DNA of 64,000 nt, taken from Argyresthia goedartella (taxonomy: Eukaryota; Arthropoda; Insecta; Lepidoptera; Argyresthiidae). The notes beneath the pieces were generated by a model, which saw only the letters and a list, made by a program, of their open reading frames with translations, did no database searches and was not told the DNA's origin. Of the stretch, positions 52,669 through 63,690 are shown piece by piece. Position 1 is the stretch's first letter; each line of letters opens with the position of its first letter. The DNA is taken from positions 1,860,001-1,924,000 of the forward strand of contig OX463829.1 of the NCBI GenBank assembly GCA_949825045.1, in the 5' to 3' direction. The position numbers and the translations under genes are program-made.

Positions 52669-54296
52669 CAAAGTCAAAGTCAAAGTCAAAGTACTTTATT
52701 ACTGTAGATATTTACATATACTTAGCAAACGTCATTTTTTGCCTCTTCTCTACATTGGACCACTGTGGGAGAAGAAAGGCGTAGAAACTCCCACAGATTG
52801 ATTTTTAGATCTCTTTTAAAACTAGGTTGTGCTTAACTAATACAAATATGAAAAATTTAATTGTTATGATTAATAAGCAGGAATAAATAATTACAAAATT
52901 ATTAACAGCAAGGTCTGTGTTGAGCCAGATTAACCCCATATAGTCCTGTCATTTAAGTAATCTTGAACATTGTAATATCCTTTTTTCGACAAAGTCGCTT
53001 TAACATGCTTTTTAAATTGCTCAAATGGCAATTTCAAAATCTTCAGAGGTCTCTTATTGTAGTAGAGAATGCACTGACCCTTGAAAGAATTGCTAACCTT
53101 CGCGAGTCTTGAAAGAATTGCTAACATTCGCGAATCGGGGCGCACATAGTCTGTGATTATTTCTTAGGTTAACATTACAGCTATCGCTAAGTTTGGAAAA
53201 TGTTGTAAGGTTCTTGCGTACATACATTATATTTTCGAAAATAAATTGACTAGCTACTGTTAGTATGTCAATTTCTTTAAAAAGCTCTCTTATGGAGGCT
53301 GTTCGTTTTAAATTATAAATTGCTCGAATAGCTCTTTTCTGTAAAATAAAAATAGTTTGAATATCCGCTGCTTTCCCCCAAAACAAGATACCAGACATCA
53401 CACTATGAAAGTAACTAAAATAGATGTAGCCACATCCGTGCTTTGTCTGATGTTCCTAATAGCGTAAGCCGCAGAACTTAATTTACCAGTCAATTTATCT
53501 ATGTGGGGTCCCCACTGCAATTTGCTATTAATGGTTATTCCAAGAAACTTCGTATTATTTACTAATTCTAACGTGCTGTTGTCTAACACTTAACTGGTCT
53601 CAACTTGCCTGACATTTGGAAGTGAGAATTTGATACACTTGGTTTTACCAGCGCTTAACAACAAATTATTAACTGTGAACCAATTCAAGGTTAAAGACAA
53701 TACACCATTAACATCATCAAAATCTCCCTTTGTCTTTCAATTTTGAAGACCATTGAAGTATTATCAGCAAACAACACTATGTCAGTTAATTTCTCCACCA
53801 TGAAAGGCAGATCGTTAATATATACCAGGAATAAGAAAGGGCCTAATATGGAACCTTGTGGAACGCCAATTTTAACACACGATCCATCAGATTTTACGCC
53901 GTCAACTTCTGCCTTTTGAATTCTATTGCTTAGGTATGATCTTAGTAGATCCAACGCTTTATTTCTAACTCCGTAATGATTTAATTTTATTAATATCGTA
54001 TTATGATCAACACAATCAAACGCCTTTGACAGGTCGCAAAAAACTCCGATAGCATCCTGTGCGGCCTCCCATGCAGAATAAATATGAGATATAAGGGTAA
54101 TACCTGCATCCGTAGTCGATTTACCCCTAGTGAAACCATATTGTTTGGCGTGGAGTTGTTTTGTATGGTTGAAGTATGAGAGCATTTGATTGAGTATAAT
54201 CTTTTCAAATATTTTACTTAGTGTTGGAAGAACAGATATTGGTCTGAAATTTGAAGGAGCGCCCTTATCTCCCGACTTGAACAAAGGTACCGTAGA
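52669..54296 (-). pseudogene. 5'-truncated LINE with damaged reverse transcriptase
   Basis: The minus strand, in order: PLFKSGDKGAPSNFRPISVL near 54280, then CDLSKAFDCVDH (motif A), GVPQGSILGPFLF (motif B), and LFADNTSMVF, where the usual FADD is FADN, so the second catalytic Asp is lost. After stops and frame changes the tail follows (FLGITINSKLQWGPHI, LFWGKAADIQTIFILQKRAI, and an end NVQDYLNDRTIWG at 52930). The 3' UTR ends in repeated AAAGTC units (plus-strand view, 52669-52692). The endonuclease half is missing. It belongs to the same family as 35786-36150. The clade is CR1/Jockey-group by eye. Confidence 0.82.
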
Positions 54297-54339
54297 TCGA
54301 CATCGATCGATTGGTGGAATAGCAGAATTATGAAGCATA

Positions 54340-55540
54340 GATTCTCTGGATTTAGAAATTAAACTTAAATTTCAATACATAATACATAATAAAAATTAAT
54401 AATACATACTACCCGTTTGCTTCGATGTAGCGGCAAACTCTAACCAAACGGGTAGTACTAAATAATTCAACGAATATCTTAAATTAGTCTTGATGAAATA
54501 AAATTGCTTAGCGCTAGCTTTCACACGCTACATTATAATATATAAATTTAAATTATCAATCTCTATGGTAAACAATTTAACCTCGTACAATATAGTTTTT
54601 ATCGCTGCGGCATAATAATTGCTTTTGTATTAAATAAGAATAAATTAAATAAATAAATAATAGATCATCTTTCGTTCCTCCCAATAACTATTATTTTCTT
54701 CAAAAACTTGTAAAAAACGAATTGTTCGTTGTAATCGAAGAAATAATAATAAACAATATGTACACTAGCTTCTTATCCATTTATGACCCGAATGTATCTT
54801 GTGATGTCACTTTGAGGAGAACGGGAAAGTTTTTTTTTTGTGGGGAGGACATCGGCAAGTTTTCTCGGAGGTTATCGGAAACAACTCATTCCAATAACTC
54901 CAGCCATCATTCCAACGGACCCACCAACACGTCGCGGCCAATACGTGAACGAATGAACGAAATGAAGGATGGGCCAACGTAGCCACCAATATTCTTTCCC
55001 TATTATTATTATACTTTATTGCACATACACATTATTTTACAATTACAAACACATTTGGTATACAAAGACGTTCTTGTCTCTATATAGAGATTTCTTCCAG
55101 CAAACCCAGGGCTGACAGGAAAACATGTTTCATTAGAAGGGATAGACATTTTCGACTATTTTTGGTAGATTTGCTTCACAACACCAAAGATTGTACCCAG
55201 CTAGCACCGTAAACTAAAATAAACACAGGAGTTCGTCACATGTATGTATATTTGTATGTTTATATGGCTGGTGGTGAAGCAGATGACAAACACTAATATC
55301 GATGTGGGCGGCCTTATCGGGGAATCTTCGATAACCGCATCAGCTGACGATGACCTTATCGGCATGTAGGTATTAATATGGTAAATACCAGCGGATATGG
55401 GGTTATATTTTATCACAAGTTATTTATTTACAATGCTGTATTGGTAATAATTACGGGGAACGGCCATGATGAGAATTGTGATGAAAAACCTCGATTACGC
55501 AAGCGTTGTGGTAGATGCTAAGGGAGCTTTAAAGTTATAT
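54340..55540. other. Mostly unrecognised, repeat end near 55010-55140
   Basis: An inverted pair ACTACCCGTTTG and CAAACGGGTAGT (54409-54457) and a 'ttattgcacatacaca' to 'gagatttcttccagcaaacc' block that resembles a retroelement 3' end. No protein frame recognised. Confidence 0.4.
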
Positions 55541-55690
55541 AATAATAATTATAACTTGGACACTATTTACAAACATTGATCTCGCCCCAAACTTGGATTC
55601 CCTGTATCTTGGGTACCTACATACACATACCTACTTATATAGATAAATATTATACTTATATAGATAAACAGCCGTGACTATGGTAATTTG
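55541..55690 (-). mobile_element. SINE-1, head missing
   Basis: Tail and body only ('cttggacactatttacaaac', 'gatctcgccccaaacttg', 'agataaatattatactt'). The sequence ends within 'cgtgactatggta' before the tRNA-like head. Confidence 0.75.
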
Positions 55691-55849
55691 TAAGAGTTAA
55701 TATTTGTTAAAATTTTCGCAAGTATCGAACACCTAAAGTGGAACTAAGTGATAACGAAGTTATCATTAGTACCATTATTTCAAGTTCCATTCATAGTGGA
55801 ACTAGTGTTACTAAAAATTATCATTAGTTCCATCTTGCTACTAGTGTCA

Positions 55850-56605
55850 TCTCAACGAAGCCAAACATCCGTTCTCCAGCTTTCCGTGGCAGTTTTAAAC
55901 ACCGAGCCACCAAGTGCTGGAGTAACATCCCACCTCCCCTTCCATTGCTAAATAGTAAGGCTGGTTTCAGAAGTGCCTTTAGAAGGTTTCTAATACTGCA
56001 GCAGAAGTCTGAGCAGGCAGCACTTTAAAATAACTGTAATGCCCTTGGTTATAACCTGAAGAAATCTCCTACCTCACAAAATTCATTCTTTTTTATTTGA
56101 CTACCATACGACATAATCATTGAAATTTTATTATCCTTTTTCTATTCATATTATACAATTCTGAAATTTCATCTAATTTAAATCACACAATTCCAATACT
56201 ATTCTATGCATTATTAATTCAATTTAAATTCAAATTCAATTCCATATATTAGTAGATTTTAATATTTTATTTGATTTTTTAATTTTATTTAATTGCTGTA
56301 ATAATTTGTGTGTTTTGTGTACTTAAGCCTATTGCTGTCTCGCCCGCTTCGGCTCTGGCAGAATATCAGCAGCGTCACAGATTCGTCTGTGACATTGCTG
56401 AGTCAGGGCCATTCCATTGTCGCGGTACAGTCACGGTGCCACATAGTGATCCTTACTTTCCATATTTTTGCTGTGTTAATTATAATTATTTTCATTGTTT
56501 TATTTAATTTCTGTGATGTTTTTTTTTATTATTAATTTTGTGTGGTTTGTAATATGTCAATAACCAATAATGTTTTTGTGTTTGTACCGAACAATGAATA
56601 AATGA
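55850..56605 (+). pseudogene. LINE 3' end (ORF2 tail and 3' UTR)
   Basis: The plus strand reads RATKCWSNIPPPLPLLNSKA, then GFRSAFRRFLILQQ, and stops near 56028, the usual last helix of CR1/Jockey-group ORF2 proteins. About 570 bp of AT-rich 3' UTR follow, ending 'gaacaatgaataaatgaatt'. No upstream ORF2 sequence is attached. Confidence 0.55.
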
Positions 56606-56627
56606 ATTATCTCTCTATCTATATCTT

Positions 56628-56720
56628 CTCATCAAACAAATATTTGCCCCCACCAGGACTCGAACCCGGGATCCTTGGCTTCGTAGGCAGGGTCACTGCC
56701 GACTTGGCCATTCGGGTCGT
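56628..56720 (-). mobile_element. SINE-1 head fragment
   Basis: The tRNA-like head only (minus-strand GACCCGAATGGCCAAGTCGG, B box GGTTCGAGTCC) and the first bases of the body; truncated on the left. Confidence 0.8.
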
Positions 56721-56744
56721 CACTAGTTTGCGACGGGTTGACGA

Positions 56745-56945
56745 TGACGACCTCTTGTGTTGCGGTCTTGCGGCAAGCGAGAGGTCCCAGGTTCGAACCC
56801 TGGCTGGGGAGAAGAAAAAAACCACAGGTCTTGGATGTTTACATGTTTGTGACGTCGCTGTTTCTGTTCCCACGACACAGGGTATCGTAGTGTAGGGCCC
56901 TAGACAATACACTACTGCAGATGCAATGTATGGGCCTGTATGTAA
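56745..56945 (+). mobile_element. SINE-2 copy
   Basis: A damaged head ('gcggcaagcgagaggtccca', B box GGTTCGAACCC), A-rich junction and body ('cttggatgtttacatgt', 'gtgacgtcgctgtttctg', 'cacagggtatcgtag'). Confidence 0.8.
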
Positions 56946-58100
56946 ATGTACTGTTAAACGTTAGCGTTGAGGTTTAAAAAAATTACCAAATGGCCAGGAA
57001 ATTTGTATTGAATGGGCAATGGGAATAATGCAAACAAAGAGACGATCCTTCAGAATTATGCGCCTATTAGTTATAACTCTAGTAATGACTAAAAACAACT
57101 TTCTGCAACACCCTGTTGTAAATCCAACAGCAGATTGCTTAACACAATTCTCGCAACTTTCCTCCGGTGAAATAATTCTCAAATGCAAACAATTTTTGCT
57201 CTCTTTGCATGAATCCAATCAGACAAGATTGCAATTCGCAAGTTACTAATTAACATTTAATTTGATTACTCTGATACCCGTCAAACTATTTGATCTTGCC
57301 GCATATGCATATTTTTTGCTGACAATTGAAAAGATATCCAGCCCCTTGGTTAGCTAACTCCAATCCACATCAAACCATAAGTGGTTCCTGTCAAATTTAT
57401 TCTCTCACTTCTCTGTAGATTTGAGTTAGCAAATACGAGCTCAGAATTGATGTGAGTATATCATTAACCATTAATGAGTCAGCTCCCTCTCTCGTAGTAA
57501 TATCCGTAAATGAAAACACGTAATCCATCTCATTATATATCTCTGACCTGAATTCCGGACCAAGTTTCCGGAACCAACCTCGTCGGTTCCTGTCTCGCAA
57601 TCAGCAATGTTGTTCAGTCAAGTCGCTGTTACTTTCGACGGAATGCCGAATTGTCCTCTTAGGGTAATGGTAACCAACCGTATGGAAAGCTCACATACAT
57701 AATACCGACACTTCACATATCCACAGACATATAGGTTGGTAGATATATGTGCACAATTGGTCGAGTATTGATGTGTTCGAGATGCTAACCGTTCCCTGGT
57801 TCCCTGTCAGACTGATTGATGGTGACGTAATACCTAGGTCAATAGAATTGAAACGAATAGATCTTTCTTAACTAATTCTGATAAGTCGGTTTCAATGCTG
57901 AAGAAATCGTCAAGTGTCGTAAATGAATAGAAATAGCTGTGTAAAGTAAATTGTTGGAGGGTTGTGAAAATCTGTTTCTTCATAGGAAATGTAACCCGTC
58001 TGTAGTTAGTGTACTCACCACAAGTTGATTAGTTGTGAAACTAATTAACTCTTGCTGTAATATTTCTGTAAGGATTCAGAAAGTCGTTAAATTAATTAAA
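56946..58100. other. No recognisable feature
   Basis: Frames at 56961-57249 and 57397-57600 show no family motif. No repeat shared in this window. Confidence 0.45.
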
Positions 58101-58101
58101 A

Positions 58102-58358
58102 TGACGACCCGTATGCCCGAGTCGGCAGTGACGCTGCCTACGAAGCCAAGGGTCCCGGGTTCGAGTCCCGGTGGGGGCAAAAATTTGTTTGATGAAAATG
58201 GATGTTTGTACCCTAGTCAGGGTTATTTATCTATCTGTTTAATATTTATCTATATAAGCATGTATATCGTTGTCTAGTACCCAAGATACAGGGAATCCTA
58301 GTTTGGGGCTAGATCAATGTGAGTAAATAGTGTCCAAGGTATTATTATTATTGTTATT
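58102..58358 (+). mobile_element. SINE-1 copy, full length, plus strand
   Basis: The head GACGACCCGTATGCCCGAGT, with B box GGGTTCGAGTCCC, precedes the body ('gatgtttgtaccctagtcag', 'gggaatcctagtttgggg') and an ATT-repeat tail after 'gtccaaggt'. Confidence 0.9.
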
Positions 58359-58404
58359 AATCGTCAACTTGTCTAACAGATGGGTTGGTCGAATCAATTG
58401 TTGA

Positions 58405-58580
58405 AAGCAACAAAAAACCGGCAATGTGCGAGTTGGACTCGCGCACCGAGGGTTCCGCACTAATCGGATTTTTTCTTTCGTGACTTCAGAGCAGCTTACA
58501 GATTTTTCCTTTGCTTGTGCTGAGCTTGGCGCCAAATTTCAAGAATCTAGGTCAACAGGATGTAGCCTATAGGATTTGGT
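58405..58580 (+). repeat. Rep-L 5' fragment
   Basis: 'aaaaaaccggcaatgtgcga', 'gttggactcgcgcaccgagg' and 'gttccgcac' are the start of Rep-L; the rest is missing. Confidence 0.65.
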
Positions 58581-58949
58581 TCCCTTGCGAGTATCCAGAA
58601 AATTCAGCAATATTAATAATAATACATTGTGACTTAAAGGCCTGATTAATAGATATTATAATTTCAACTTGATGGGTCTACTAACTTACCACAAAAACGT
58701 TCAACACTTGTTTAAAAACAAAAGTGACGTTTGTTTTGAGGTTAAACGCTGTTCAATATTTTTTGTGGGGACACGGTGTATCTCTATGCGTTCCTGGGGA
58801 AAAGGGTCTTGACTTGACTAACTGGCAGCCAAAAGGGTACCTTTTTTACCCGACTACGGCGACCGCCAATTTTCAATGTCAATTGTAAGACGGGCTGGTT
58901 TCCGCAACTCGACGACGAAAGCGCCTATTTTGCGTGTGGGTGGGAATGC

Positions 58950-59360
58950 GACATCATTCGAGCCAACCCAACTCCTCCAGGAACGCCAGTAGGCCCTTTA
59001 CGTTACCGACTATCCCTGGAAGGACCCTCGATTGACCGAGGTGTTTAGCCCTGTAGTCCGCTACTCCTGTGCACTCCATGAGGACGTGAGCAGCCGTTTC
59101 TTCTGCCTCCAAGCAGGCTCTGCAAAGGGGGCTGTCGGTAACACCTAGGACATATAGATGTTTATTAAAGAAACCATGGCCAGTAAGTGCTGCAGTTACC
59201 AGTCGCATGCGCGGCCTACTAAGTCGAAGCAAGGTCTTAGCCAGCCTAGCGCTAGGGGACGGCAAGGCCAGCTTGGCCTGCCTGCACTCCTCATGGTTTG
59301 TCCAAAGAGTGGCATGATCATTCCAGGTCGACTCTCTCAGAAATGAGCGTACCATCTTGA
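58950..59360 (-). pseudogene. LINE ORF2 C-terminal fragment with zinc knuckle
   Basis: The minus-strand frame of 133 codons (59355-58954) reads RLVTAALTGHGFFNKHLYVL, then CRACLEAEETAAHVLMEC, a CX2CX8HX4C knuckle, and ends LLAFLEELGWLE. This region follows RNase H or the thumb in several LINE clades (for example I, LOA and R1 groups). The frame is open, but reverse transcriptase and endonuclease are absent. Confidence 0.7.
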
Positions 59361-59399
59361 AGGGAAGAGGGATACGGCGACCGCCAAAAGGAAGGGTAA

Positions 59400-59500
59400 T
59401 GATTTTGGCAGTCTATGTATGTATGTGGGTGGGTATGTATGTATGTCCACTCGTAGTGCCTAAACTACTGAACCGATTTTAGTAAATGAGGTGTCAATAG
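59400..59500. repeat. TATG-rich repeat end
   Basis: A run of TATG and GGGTG units ('tatgtatgtatgtgggtggg') followed by 'cctaaactactgaaccgatt', a common ending of dispersed insect repeats. Confidence 0.5.
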
Positions 59501-59604
59501 ATTTGTAATAATTCTGCGGGTGACATAGGCTATGTAGATCTGATGTGGCGCCCTCTAGCGGCCATGAAAAACTCTGTTTAGTTAGGTAAATGTTTGGTAC
59601 TCAT

Positions 59605-59687
59605 GAACTATGATAGCTAAAGAGTTGAAATTTTCACAGATGATGTGTTTCTGTTGCCGCTATAACAACAAATACTAAAAACAATAA
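59605..59687 (-). repeat. Rep-L body fragment, interrupted by a palindrome
   Basis: 'catgaactatgatagctaaa', 'ttttcacagatgatgtgttt' and 'ctgttgccgctataacaaca' match 33890-33955; the palindrome follows directly. Confidence 0.65.
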
Positions 59688-60202
59688 ATAAAAAAAAATA
59701 TAAGTAAAAAAAACTATAACCCGACTGCGTGAGTTAAGAGGTTTAAAAAGTGCGAAACAAGGAAATAATTCAGAAAGAAGTCAAGAAATGCGAAGGTACA
59801 AAAATGGTCGAGGTAGAGCCGTGGTCTCGTGGAGAATTAGAATACAGTAGGTGCGACCACGGCTCTACCTCGACCATTTTTGTACTATTGAACCAACTGA
59901 ATCATGACCCTTTTGCCTGATAATTCGTTTGAAACTTTCAAACTTGTAAGATCTATCTAAATGTCAGTGTCTAATCAAATGATAACAAGTTCGTTACCAA
60001 GGAAATAAACCTTCAAGCGAATTTCGACCTACTTGCATTTAAGGGGTTTAGCAAAATAAGCTTATGGTGGGTCATGATTCAGATGGTTCGATAGTACCTT
60101 CGCATTTCTTGACTTCTTTCTGAATTATTTCCTTGTTTCGCACTTTTTAAACCTCTTAACTCACGTAGTCGGGTTATAGTTTTTTTTACTTATATTTTTT
60201 TT
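59688..60202. mobile_element. Large palindromic (foldback) element
   Basis: The left arm (59688-59912, without the 82-bp insertion) and right arm (60066-60202) are near-perfect reverse complements ('gagttaagaggtttaaaaag', 'aaggaaataattcagaaaga', 'agtcaagaaatgcgaagg' and so on) over about 135 bp, around a centre of about 155 bp. No coding content. Confidence 0.85.
59800..59881. mobile_element. 82-bp palindromic MITE nested in the foldback arm
   Basis: Perfect 27-bp terminal inverted repeats (AAAAATGGTCGAGGTAGAGC, then CGTGGTC) flanked by GTAC on both sides (59796-59799 and 59882-59885). The opposite arm of the host palindrome has a single, uninterrupted GTAC (in 'gatagtacctt'), which is the empty site. 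Confidence 0.85.
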
Positions 60203-60429
60203 CTCTTTAACTTTCCACTAGCCAAACCCGATTTGAGGCATCGCGATTTTGAATCTCATGCCATGGTAATAAAAATCAAAACCTATAACGGGAAAATGAC
60301 CTCCATTGCAGTCATGTGTCGTTGAGGGGTTAAGGTACGAATCGACATCAATTTGTCGAAAACTCCAAATCTACCAATGCTACATATTTTATCAAAATCT
60401 CATATCATTAACGAAACATTGTCATATGG

Positions 60430-60525
60430 GGTGGCAGAGGAGTAGTAGCGCTCACGTTCGGCCAGTTATTCAAAATACTCCATTGTCAGTGACAGGGGGC
60501 TAGCCCACCGCCGCAACAATGTAGA
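60430..60525 (+). repeat. Rep-C 3' half
   Basis: 'gccagttattcaaaatactc' and 'gtgacagggggctagcccac' match 13415-13465. Confidence 0.65.
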
Positions 60526-61238
60526 CGTGCAGGTATCCCGCTAAGTACTAGCTCAGACTATCAAGCCTTTCCGGTTCATCGATCCGTCTATTTAGGGAGC
60601 GTCCCCATCGACCTGTAGCAGTTCCTAAAATGAGCACACAACACTGCAAGTAAGTAACACGACTGAAACCGGAAGTCATCATACTTACCCGAGAGGAAAC
60701 ACAAGACATGGAGATTGCAACAAGGAGGTGGCAACAGCCTCGCACTAGGATCTCAGTCTAGATTGCAGTACATTGCACAATCTCTCCGGACAATAGTCAA
60801 TTATCTCATTATTGACGCCTCAACGTATGCGTGACCACTCCATGCCTGCTGACTACAGCAGCGTTGGCCGTGAACGTTAAATGATAGTTATTTTTTATAC
60901 GTGGAAGTGTTATTTGAATAATAATTTGTTTCGCGAGGAAACGATAAGAAGCTGTTTGTAATTAGGTTCTAGTTTCCACGGTCATTATTCACGTATGGGC
61001 TGTTGTTGAATATTTTCCTTCTTTGCATGTCCTATCATATACTGAAGGTAAGGTCGAAACTTGACCGGAATGATTAGTGCCCATGTAATCAGCTGTTATT
61101 TGTCATCATCTTTTGGTACAAGTAAGTGTAACTTTACAAAGGTAACTATGGCATGTGACCATACCAATCAATCAATACGTGATCTGATTCTATCGCATTG
61201 GAAAATTAACGATCTGTAGCCTTATCAATATCATCTGT
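60526..61238. other. No recognisable feature
   Basis: A 65-codon minus frame (60548-60745) has no family motif. Confidence 0.4.
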
Positions 61239-61484
61239 CGACCTGAATGGCCGAGTCGGCAGTGACCCTGCCTACGAACCCAAGGGTCCCGGGTTCGAGT
61301 CCCGGTGGGTGCAATTTTTTTTTAATAAGAACGGATGTGTGTACCTTAGTCATGGTTGTTTATCAATCTAAGTATACTATTTATCTATAAAAGTATGTGT
61401 GTCGTTGTTTAGTACGCAAGATACAGGGAATCCTAGTTTGGGGCTAGATCAATGTGTGTAAATAATGTCCAAGGTATTATTATT
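61239..61484 (+). mobile_element. SINE-1 copy, full length, plus strand
   Basis: The head CGACCTGAATGGCCGAGTCG, with B box GGGTTCGAGTCCC, precedes a body with 'gtaccttagtcatggttg' and 'gggaatcctagtttgggg' and a tail 'gtccaaggtattattatt'. Confidence 0.9.
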
Positions 61485-61850
61485 AAAAAAAAACTATTCA
61501 AACGCTTTTGAAAAAGTAACCAATGACAACATGATTATTTCACACGTGCTGTCTTTTAGTGCTAGTTTCTTCTCTTCTTCTTCTTTTCATTTAGCGTGCC
61601 AACCTCTTTTGAGGTTAATTTCGCCAGGGTCTATCGAGAACCTGGAAATGTTTGTCTTAGGAATAACTTGTTGCCCTTGCACTACCCGGGGGGACGTGCA
61701 AGGCTGTAAAAACCAAGTATTTCCTTCGGACGTGAGCAGCCGCCTCCCGCTTTGCTTGTTTATATAGGCAACAAATATAGTGATCACCAAAATATTTTCT
61801 TCCTACCCAAAATGGATAAATGAACACCAAAAGTTGCAAAAAATATCAAG

Positions 61851-61965
61851 GTAAAATACTGCGGTAGCTTAGGTGAAGGGTAAAGGGGGTGAGCGAAGCG
61901 AAGACCCCTTTATCCTACGTGTTAGGTTGAACATGTAAGAACAACAAACAATACTTAAAACATAA
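61851..61965 (+). repeat. One arm of foldback FB-G
   Basis: 'ctgcggtagcttaggtgaag', 'gggtgagcgaagcgaag' and 'gttgaacatgtaagaacaac' match 30745-30865; the mirror arm is absent. Confidence 0.75.
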
Positions 61966-62349
61966 ACTTAAGTACAGAAAACAAGTGCCCTGGAGACAAC
62001 GGGATATAGATCAAATTAACATGTATGGGGAATACTGTTTTAAAAATCTACCTATTTAGGTAGTAAGTAATTTTACTTAGCCAAATTCAATATCTAGTCT
62101 GTAATTCTGACCGTAAATGTAACGAATCTAGTCATTTTGAATTAATTGAATTATTTTATGCTAGTTTTATTAATATATTACAAAATGCGTCCATTCACAG
62201 TAATACATGACGGGTCGGTGCACGGAGGAGGGCTGGTTAGGTCACCGGCTGGAATCATCATCTCAAGGCAAGCCATGACCTCGCTAGACTTCATTATCAA
62301 TGTTGCTGGCTGGCAGGCCCTGCTCAGGTTTAACTTATCATAAAATAAA

Positions 62350-63690
62350 TGAAAGTAGACGAATCTTTAAAAAGAAATTAAAGTGGTGTCAAAACCACTA
62401 AGAGGTGATTAAATTGAACATTATATCACTACATCGTAAGAACAAAAAAATTATAAAGTTTTGGAAAGCCACTAAATTATAAGCAGGGGCTACCAGACAG
62501 TGTGAACAATCAGCAGGATCCCACTGTGATAGCGGATATGTTTGCTTCGCATTTTAGAAATAAACCACTTAACGTAGAAGATGTGCCCGTTGTGGAGGAA
62601 TGTCTGGCCGAAGGCACCCGAAGGATAACCGCGCGTGTTCACCCAAAAAAGAGGTTGTTAAGGTCGTCAGAAACATGAAGCGCGGTAAGTCCTCTGGACA
62701 TGACAACCTCAGCATCGAGCATATTCTCTATGCGAGTGATATGTTATTTGATGTTTTCACCAGAATTTTTAATCTTTGTGTCCACCACTCGTACCTACCT
62801 AAGGATATGATGAAGTCGGTCATTGTACCTATTGTAAAAAACGGAACCGGTGACCTGTCCAGTCTAACCAACTATAGACCTATATCCCTGGGGACCATTA
62901 TTGGTAAGGTGTTTGTGCAGTAATTTGAAAATTGACGACGCGCAGTTTGGTTTTCGTCCCGATCTCTCAACAGATTTCGCTACTATTGCATTAAAGTACA
63001 CTGCCAATTACTACATGAATAGGGACACGTCAGTGTACGCGTGTTTCCTTGATCTTAGTCGGGCATTTGACCTTGTCAATTATCAGATTTTATGGAATAA
63101 ACTGAGGCAGTCAAATGTACCTAATCACGTAACGGATCTGTTGAGGTACTGGTACGAGAACCAGACTAACATTATGAGATGGGGCGACGCGCACTCTAGT
63201 GAATATAGACTAGAGTGTGGCGTGCGTCAGGGGGGGCTTACCTCTCCGGACCTTTTCAATCTATATATGAATGGGCTGATTGGGGAGCTGAGGAGCACAA
63301 GTCGGATGTTATATTAATGGAATTTGTATAAATAACCTGAGCTATGCGGATGATACGGTGCTTCTCAGCCCCTCAATCAGCGGCCATAGGGAATTAATTA
63401 CTGTTTGTGAAAAATATTCCACTAGTCATGGCATGCAATATAATATCAAGAAGACGGAAGTTATGGTCTTCCGGGCAGGTGGGGGTCCGAAGACGGTGCC
63501 CCCAGTATAACTTTATGATGGGCCATTTCGGGTTGTGCAGCAGTTCAAATGCTTAGAGCACATCCTCACTGAGAAGCTCTATGATGACCTGGATCTCGAG
63601 AGGGAGCGCAGGGCCCTGGCTATGCGGTGCAATAATCTCGCATGTAGATTTGGCAAATGCTCTGAGGACGAAAAGACGAAAGCCTGCGCT
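62350..63690 (+). pseudogene. LINE ORF2 central part, frameshifted
   Basis: The plus strand, in order and across several frameshifts: LKWCQNH and FWKAT near 62380-62475, GLPDSVNNQQDPTVIADMFA near 62490, MKRGKSSGHDNLSIEHI near 62675, NYRPISLGTI near 62870, DAQFGFRPDLST, ACFLDLSRAFDLV (motif A), ECGVRQGGLTSPDLFN (motif B), LSYADDTVLLSP (catalytic YADD kept) near 63340, and FKCLEHILTEKLYDDLDLER near 63550. The endonuclease is missing, and frame breaks lie near 62615, 62915, 63310 and 63508. This type of LINE is, from memory, frequent in Lepidoptera; I would place it in the CR1/Jockey group without certainty. Confidence 0.8.

Noticed and set aside
58102..58175. tRNA genes at the heads of SINE-1 and SINE-2 copies
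   Set aside because: The heads have A- and B-box-like sequences but lead directly into SINE bodies and recur many times. Folding by eye does not give a complete cloverleaf.
61465..61767. 100-codon frame MSKVLLLKKNYSN...
   Set aside because: It begins in the tail of a SINE-1 copy and shows no protein family. Its start is transposon sequence.
62146..62343. 65-codon frame before the LINE at 62350
   Set aside because: It does not match LINE motifs and ends before them. I could not tell it from background.
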